Source of the DNA: JACPFV01 sp038043245
Lineage (GTDB): Bacteria; Pseudomonadota; Gammaproteobacteria; Nevskiales; Nevskiaceae
Assembly: GCA_038043245.1 (NCBI GenBank)
Contig: JBBTCH010000020.1
Coordinates: 1 to 8,647, forward strand
Reading direction: 5' to 3'
Length of the DNA stretch: 8,647 bases
The translations under genes and the position numbers were made by a program. How positions within the stretch are numbered: the first letter of the stretch is position 1; every line of letters begins with the position of its first letter. Below, piece after piece: positions 5,086 to 8,647 of this stretch. The notes below the pieces were generated by a model that searched no databases, was not told where the DNA came from, and saw nothing but the letters and a program-made list of their open reading frames with translations.

Positions 5086-6141
5086 ATGAAAAAAATCCTG
5101 TTGGGTGTGCTGCTGGTTCTCGTTGCCTATCTTGCGTTGTGGCCGGTGCCGATTGATCCCAAGTCCTGGACGCCGCCGGCATTGCCCGATGGCTATGCCT
5201 ACAACGAAAAACTCAAAGGCATCCAGAGACTCGCTGAAGGTTTCGGCGTGGGCCCGGAAGCCGTCGCGGTGGATATGAACGGCACGGCCTATTCCGGCTT
5301 GCTCGACGGCCGTGTGTTCAAAGTCGACATGGCGGGCACCGTCACAGAGATTGCCAATACCGGTGGTCGCCCACTGGGCTTGGCGCTGGCACCGGATGGT
5401 GCAATCTGGGTCGCCGATGCGAAAGCAGGCCTGCTGAAAATCATCAACGGCAAGGTCGAGGTGATGTCCACTGAAGCCGAGGGTTTGAAGTTCGGATTCA
5501 CCGACGATGTCGACATCGCCCCCGATGGCGCGGTGTATTTCACCGACGCGTCGAGCAAGTTCGGCTTCGGCCAGCACATGGAGGAAGCTTTCGAGCATGG
5601 CGCCAATGGCCGCGTGCTCAAGTTCGACCCGAAGACCGGAGCGACCACGGTGATCGCGCGAGACATGGTATTCCCCAATGGCATCGCGGTCGGCTACGGC
5701 GGCGACTATCTGCTGGTGAACGAAACACTGAAATACCGCGTAATGCGCATCTGGCTCAAGGGCGCCAACGCGGGCAAGGTCGAGCCGTTCATCGAGAACC
5801 TGCCGGGCTATCCCGATAACGTCACCTACAACGGCTTCGACACGGTGTGGGTGGCGCTGTTCTCGCCGCGCATGACGGTGATCGATGCGACGCTGCCATA
5901 CCCTTGGATGCGCACACTGACGTATCGACTGCCGGAGTTTCTATGGCCGCATCCGCCGGCGCATTCGTTTGCGCTCGGGGTCGGTCTCGACGGCAAGGTG
6001 AAATACAACCTGCAATACAAGGGCGAAGGCGTCTATGCGCCGATCACCAGTGTGCGCCAGAGCGGCGATTCGCTTTATTTCGGCAGCCTGATGTATCCGG
6101 CGCTGGGCAAGATCAGGCTGGCTGACGCAACCAGTCCTTGA
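5086..6141 (+). CDS. Membrane-anchored strictosidine-synthase/SMP-30-like beta-propeller protein
   Basis: 351 residues. Start at 5086 follows AAGGAG (5074-5079); an ATG at 5081 hits a stop after two codons. Residues 3-21 are an uncleaved signal anchor, then a proline-rich linker and a six-bladed-propeller domain. Blade motifs: GPEAVAVDMNGTAYSGLLDG (57-76), GRPLGLALAPDGAIWVAD (94-111), DDVDIAPDGAVYFTDASSKF (140-159), FPNGIAV (196-202), NETLKYRVMRIWLKG (212-226) and LPGYPDNV (239-246). This order is typical of the strictosidine-synthase-like/APMAP family, relatives of gluconolactonases and arylesterases. Such proteins may hydrolyse lactones or esters, but the substrate is unknown and true strictosidine synthesis is not expected in bacteria. 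The propeller would face the periplasm. The end overlaps the convergent hydrolase by 29 bases. No clear promoter is seen in the 31 bases after the terminator. Confidence 0.85.
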   Translation: MKKILLGVLLVLVAYLALWPVPIDPKSWTPPALPDGYAYNEKLKGIQRLAEGFGVGPEAVAVDMNGTAYSGLLDGRVFKVDMAGTVTEIANTGGRPLGLALAPDGAIWVADAKAGLLKIINGKVEVMSTEAEGLKFGFTDDVDIAPDGAVYFTDASSKFGFGQHMEEAFEHGANGRVLKFDPKTGATTVIARDMVFPNGIAVGYGGDYLLVNETLKYRVMRIWLKGANAGKVEPFIENLPGYPDNVTYNGFDTVWVALFSPRMTVIDATLPYPWMRTLTYRLPEFLWPHPPAHSFALGVGLDGKVKYNLQYKGEGVYAPITSVRQSGDSLYFGSLMYPALGKIRLADATSP

Positions 6142-6958
6142 TCCGCGGGACGATCAGGTCCGGTCGTTTGACCCAGTTGAAGTGATTCAGCCGCGCGCCG
6201 CTGTCCTGCGCGGACAGTTTCAGGTGTCTCGCCGCCGGCATCTTGTCGAGCAGATTCTGCGCAGCGGCATGCGGAGCGAAGTCGTCGTGCTCGAAGCTGA
6301 TGCCCAGCACCGGTTTGCGTAATTTCCCCAGCGCGGCTTCGTAATTGGTTTGCGTACCCTGTAATTGGAATCGTCCGCTGCGCGCGAGCCGTGCCCAGTC
6401 GCGCATCATGGTTTTCGCCTCGGTACCGGCAAAGCCCAGCCGTTTGCCGGGGAAATAGCCGAACAGCATGGCCAGTACCGCCGCGAACTGGGTGAAGAAC
6501 AGCAGGCTCCAGCGCTTTGGCGCAGGCCAACCGCGGTAGTAGACGCTGCTGCAGGCGATCAGCAGAATGCCGGCGACTGCCTGCGGCTGGGACGCGGCAT
6601 AGAGCGCAGACAGCTGGCCGCCGAGGCTGTGACCGAGCAGGTAAAGCGGCGCATCGGGGAAACGTGAACGCACCGCTGCCACCGCGGCCGGCCAGTCTTT
6701 CTCGGCCATGTCGGCATAACCGAAATCCACCGCGCGGCTGGCGCGCAGACTGCTGGAGCCGATGCCGCGCAGATCCACCGTCACCGCGTTGAATCCGCAG
6801 GCGGCGAGCGCTTCGGCCAGCGGCTGGTAGAACCGCGCCGAGGTGCCCATCGCTGGCCAGATTATCAGCATGGGTGCGTGCGTCTCAGTCGCCGCAAAAA
6901 CCGTCGCGTCCGTCTCCGCACCGTCGCTGGCGCGGACCCGCAGAATCTCAGCTGTCAT
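6113..6958 (-). CDS. Alpha/beta-hydrolase, serine hydrolase of unknown substrate
   Basis: 281 residues, cytoplasmic (no signal peptide). The nucleophile elbow GHSLGG has Ser111. Asp225 in EHDD and His259 in LNHFNW sit where the rest of the catalytic triad is expected, and the oxyanion region is WPAMGTSARFY (34-44). The cap segment around 150-175 (SLLFFTQFAAVLAMLFGYFP) is unusually hydrophobic, which could mean a lipid-like substrate or membrane contact. It resembles the COG4757-type predicted hydrolases. The start ATG (6958-6956) overlaps the racemase stop as ATGA, so the two are translationally coupled and probably act in one pathway, for example thioester or ester hydrolysis of the racemised acyl chain. 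The substrate is not readable from sequence. Its 3' end overlaps the convergent beta-propeller gene by 29 bases, with no terminator between them. Confidence 0.87.
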   Translation of the reverse strand: MTAEILRVRASDGAETDATVFAATETHAPMLIIWPAMGTSARFYQPLAEALAACGFNAVTVDLRGIGSSSLRASRAVDFGYADMAEKDWPAAVAAVRSRFPDAPLYLLGHSLGGQLSALYAASQPQAVAGILLIACSSVYYRGWPAPKRWSLLFFTQFAAVLAMLFGYFPGKRLGFAGTEAKTMMRDWARLARSGRFQLQGTQTNYEAALGKLRKPVLGISFEHDDFAPHAAAQNLLDKMPAARHLKLSAQDSGARLNHFNWVKRPDLIVPRIKDWLRQPA

Positions 6959-8058
6959 TTCAGTTTTGCGAACACGACCTCGTTGTCGGCGCCGAGCTTG
7001 GGCGCGTCGCTGAGCCTAAGGTCTTTCTGTCCGACGATCTTGACCGGGCAGGTAAAGGCCGGCTTGCCGCCAGCGGACTCGACCATGCCGCGCGCCAGCA
7101 CCTGTTCGTTGTGCAGGGCTTCTTCCAGCGTGTAGATGCCGCCGCCGCAGGTGTCGAGATGGGCCACAAGTTTTTCCCACTCGTCGCGAGTTCTGGACTT
7201 GAACAGCGCACGCACTTCCACGCGCAGCGGCTCGCCCGCGGGGCCGGGGGCCATCGGTTTTTTCGCCAGCTCGGGTCGGCCCGTCGCTGCGCAGAATCCC
7301 ATCCAGAACTTGTGCTCAAGCGCGCCCAGTGCGAACCATTTGCCGTCCGCGCATTCGTAGAGGCTGTAGTTGGGCAGTGCGCCGGTGAGCATGCCTTCGC
7401 CCCGTTTGTCCGTGACGCCCGTGGTACGCAACGCACCGAGCGCGACCACTTGCAGCGCCAGCGTGCCGTCCATCATGCCGACGTCCACAAAGCAGCCTTG
7501 CCCGGTTTTTTGCGCGCCGATGACCGCAGCGAGGATGCCGACCGCACACGTCAGTGCACCGCCAGCGAGATCCGCGATCTGGGTGTTCGCCAGCACCGGC
7601 GGGCCACCAGCCGCGCCGATCTGGTCCAGCGCACCGGCATAACCGCAGTAGTTCATGTCGTGACCGGCGCGGTCGCGGTAGGGGCCGGTCTGGCCGTAGC
7701 CGGTGATCGCGGCGTACACGATTTTCGGGTTTTCTTTTTTCAGGTCTTCGTAGCCGCAACCCATTTTGTCCATCACGCCCGGGCGGAACTGCTCCAGCAC
7801 CACGTCGGCGTGCTTCACCAGTTGTTTGAGAATCTGCGCGCCTTCGGGTCGGCGCAGATCCAGCGTCACTGACTGCTTGCCGCGATTGACCAGCGCGAAC
7901 ATCTCCGGCGACAGCGTGCGCGTGTAATCGCCACCGTTGGGTTCCTCGATCTTGATGATCTCGGCGCCGAGCTGGGCGAGGTACAGCGTGCAGAACGGCC
8001 CCGGCAGCAGCCGCGACAGGTCGAGGACACGAATACCGGACAACAGGGGATTGTTCAT
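6955..8058 (-). CDS. Alpha-methylacyl-CoA racemase-like class III CoA-transferase family protein
   Basis: 367 residues from ATG 8058-8056. The N-terminus GIRVLDLSRLLPGPFCTLYLAQLGAE is the classic CaiB/BaiF start. Family members are either CoA-transferases or racemases. Here His133 (in GHDMNY), Asp163 (in IADLAGG) and Glu248 (in ALEHKF) have exactly the spacing of the Mycobacterium racemase MCR residues His126, Asp156 and Glu241 as I recall them, which favours 2-methylacyl-CoA epimerisation needed to degrade branched fatty acids or sterol side chains. An open frame continues upstream to 8217, but that stretch reads through a terminator and looks non-coding. The stop overlaps the hydrolase start (ATGA). 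The Shine-Dalgarno is poor (GGACTG). The start is just 13 bases after the T-run of the fadE terminator, so its promoter is unclear. Confidence 0.87.
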   Translation of the reverse strand: MNNPLLSGIRVLDLSRLLPGPFCTLYLAQLGAEIIKIEEPNGGDYTRTLSPEMFALVNRGKQSVTLDLRRPEGAQILKQLVKHADVVLEQFRPGVMDKMGCGYEDLKKENPKIVYAAITGYGQTGPYRDRAGHDMNYCGYAGALDQIGAAGGPPVLANTQIADLAGGALTCAVGILAAVIGAQKTGQGCFVDVGMMDGTLALQVVALGALRTTGVTDKRGEGMLTGALPNYSLYECADGKWFALGALEHKFWMGFCAATGRPELAKKPMAPGPAGEPLRVEVRALFKSRTRDEWEKLVAHLDTCGGGIYTLEEALHNEQVLARGMVESAGGKPAFTCPVKIVGQKDLRLSDAPKLGADNEVVFAKLK

Positions 8059-8071
8059 GGGCAGTCCAAAT

Positions 8072-8101
8072 AAAAAGCCCGCTTCAGAATCTGAAGCGGG
8101 C
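8072..8101 (-). terminator. Strong intrinsic terminator of the fadE gene
   Basis: On the minus strand GCCCGCTTCAG (8101-8091) pairs with CTGAAGCGGGC (8087-8077) around a three-base loop and is followed by TTTTT (8076-8072). It lies about 20 bases after the fadE stop and immediately before the racemase start codon. Confidence 0.9.
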
Positions 8102-8119
8102 CTTGAGTGGCGACGAGTC

Positions 8120-8647
8120 TCAGCGGTTGACAACCAGCTTCGCTGGCAGCTGGTCCTCAAAACACGGTGCGATGTGCAGTCCCGGCTGGCCGAAGTATTC
8201 GGCCGGCGTGAACACATCCACCTCGATCGCTTCGAGACGCGCAGCGAGCGCGTCCTTCAGTAGCTTGGCTTCGGCGCTGCTGATGACATTCTGTTTCACC
8301 GCTTCGTCAGCGACTTCCGCTGGCAGGCCGCGTGCCAGTTTCTTGGCGCGCTGGGCAGCGATGACCTTGAGTGCCGGTGCATGCGCCTCGGTGACGAGGC
8401 GGAACGCCTTGAGCAGGCGGCCTGCGCCCGGCTTGTCTTCGCTCGTCATGAAGATGCCAGAGACCAGACGACGGAATTGCTCGTTCGATTCCTGAATCGC
8501 CAGCGCGGATTGGTGTGACAGGTGATCGCGCGGCATGGCGCCGACCGGGTTCAGGCGCACGATCCACGAGCCGACGGTGCGCATCCACAGGCCGACCAGC
8601 GGTGCGTCGAAGTTCTGGTAGATGCCCTCGAACGCCTGCTGCACTTT
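8120..8647 (-). CDS. fadE: Acyl-CoA dehydrogenase FadE, C-terminal part, runs off right edge
   Basis: 175 residues plus stop, open to base 8647. First step of fatty-acid beta-oxidation: oxidation of acyl-CoA to trans-2-enoyl-CoA with FAD. The visible part is the C-terminal extension specific to the FadE/YafH group (DUF1974, ACDH_C), with RLNPVGAMPRDHLSH at its start and the typical near-end segment SSAEAKLLKDALAARLEAIE followed by VDVFTPAEY. Full-length members are about 770-820 residues, so the flavin and active-site domains lie outside the window. The GTG at 8644 is an internal codon, not a start. Terminated by the hairpin at 8072-8101. Gene identity is from recognition of the C-terminal domain alone. 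Confidence 0.8.
   Translation of the reverse strand, partial: KVQQAFEGIYQNFDAPLVGLWMRTVGSWIVRLNPVGAMPRDHLSHQSALAIQESNEQFRRLVSGIFMTSEDKPGAGRLLKAFRLVTEAHAPALKVIAAQRAKKLARGLPAEVADEAVKQNVISSAEAKLLKDALAARLEAIEVDVFTPAEYFGQPGLHIAPCFEDQLPAKLVVNR

Noticed and set aside
4942..5598. 218-aa minus-strand open frame
   Set aside because: Antisense to the beta-propeller gene and runs through two terminators.
6874..7872. 332-aa plus-strand open frame
   Set aside because: Antisense to the racemase, which has clear family motifs; this frame has none and no plausible ribosome site.
8059..8217. N-terminal extension of the racemase by 53 residues
   Set aside because: It would translate through the fadE terminator and overlap the end of fadE; the family normally starts near GIRVLDLS.
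1..8647. CRISPR arrays, tRNA or rRNA genes, transposases
   Set aside because: No regularly spaced repeats, no cloverleaf or rRNA-like stretches and no transposase motifs were seen; the only repeats are the paralogous genes, their leaders and the 147-bp 3' block.

Overview
The window looks like a moderately GC-rich proteobacterial chromosome, most likely a gammaproteobacterium. The flanking genes are ordinary lipid-catabolism genes: a long-chain acyl-CoA synthetase, a FadE-type acyl-CoA dehydrogenase with its characteristic C-terminal domain, and an alpha-methylacyl-CoA racemase. The central genes carry type I signal peptides, and one short AT-rich-flanked block (2.9-5.0 kb) has visibly lower GC. 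The species cannot be fixed from the sequence.

Layout. 1-1130 (minus): N-terminal 376 residues of an acyl-CoA synthetase running off the left edge. 1131-1355: divergent intergenic region with a dispersed-repeat-like palindrome and a sigma-54-like promoter facing right. 1356-3608 (plus): operon 1, made of a 510-aa secreted protein that is two fused copies of one domain (family A), then two small secreted six-cysteine proteins (family B), then a terminator. 3784-4885 (plus): operon 2, one single-copy family A gene and one family B gene, then a near-identical copy of the operon 1 terminator region. 5086-6141 (plus): membrane-anchored strictosidine-synthase/SMP-30-like beta-propeller. 6113-8058 (minus): alpha/beta hydrolase translationally coupled to an AMACR-like racemase. 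8120-8647 (minus): C-terminus of FadE with a strong terminator.

The part I think is new is 1356-4885. It is a twice-repeated A+B module. Family A is a secreted, probably beta-sandwich protein with one conserved cysteine pair and a C-terminal FGGAF + hydrophobic helix + basic tail that resembles a GlyGly-CTERM-type sorting signal. Family B is a ~70-residue mature protein with six cysteines at conserved spacing and an almost invariant DCEGLYDCTPE end. In A1 the first copy keeps its whole sorting tail and runs directly into a second signal peptide, so the product has the topology of a polyprotein. Three of the genes are preceded by the same 17-base element, which folds into a GCGC stem with an AGGGAC hexaloop and matches the CsrA/RsmA loop consensus ANGGAN. 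The pairing, duplication, fusion and shared leader suggest one co-regulated surface or secreted system of unknown function.

The flanking genes form a plausible lipid/branched acyl-CoA catabolic neighbourhood (activation, racemisation, dehydrogenation, hydrolysis). Nothing in the sequence ties them functionally to the A/B module.
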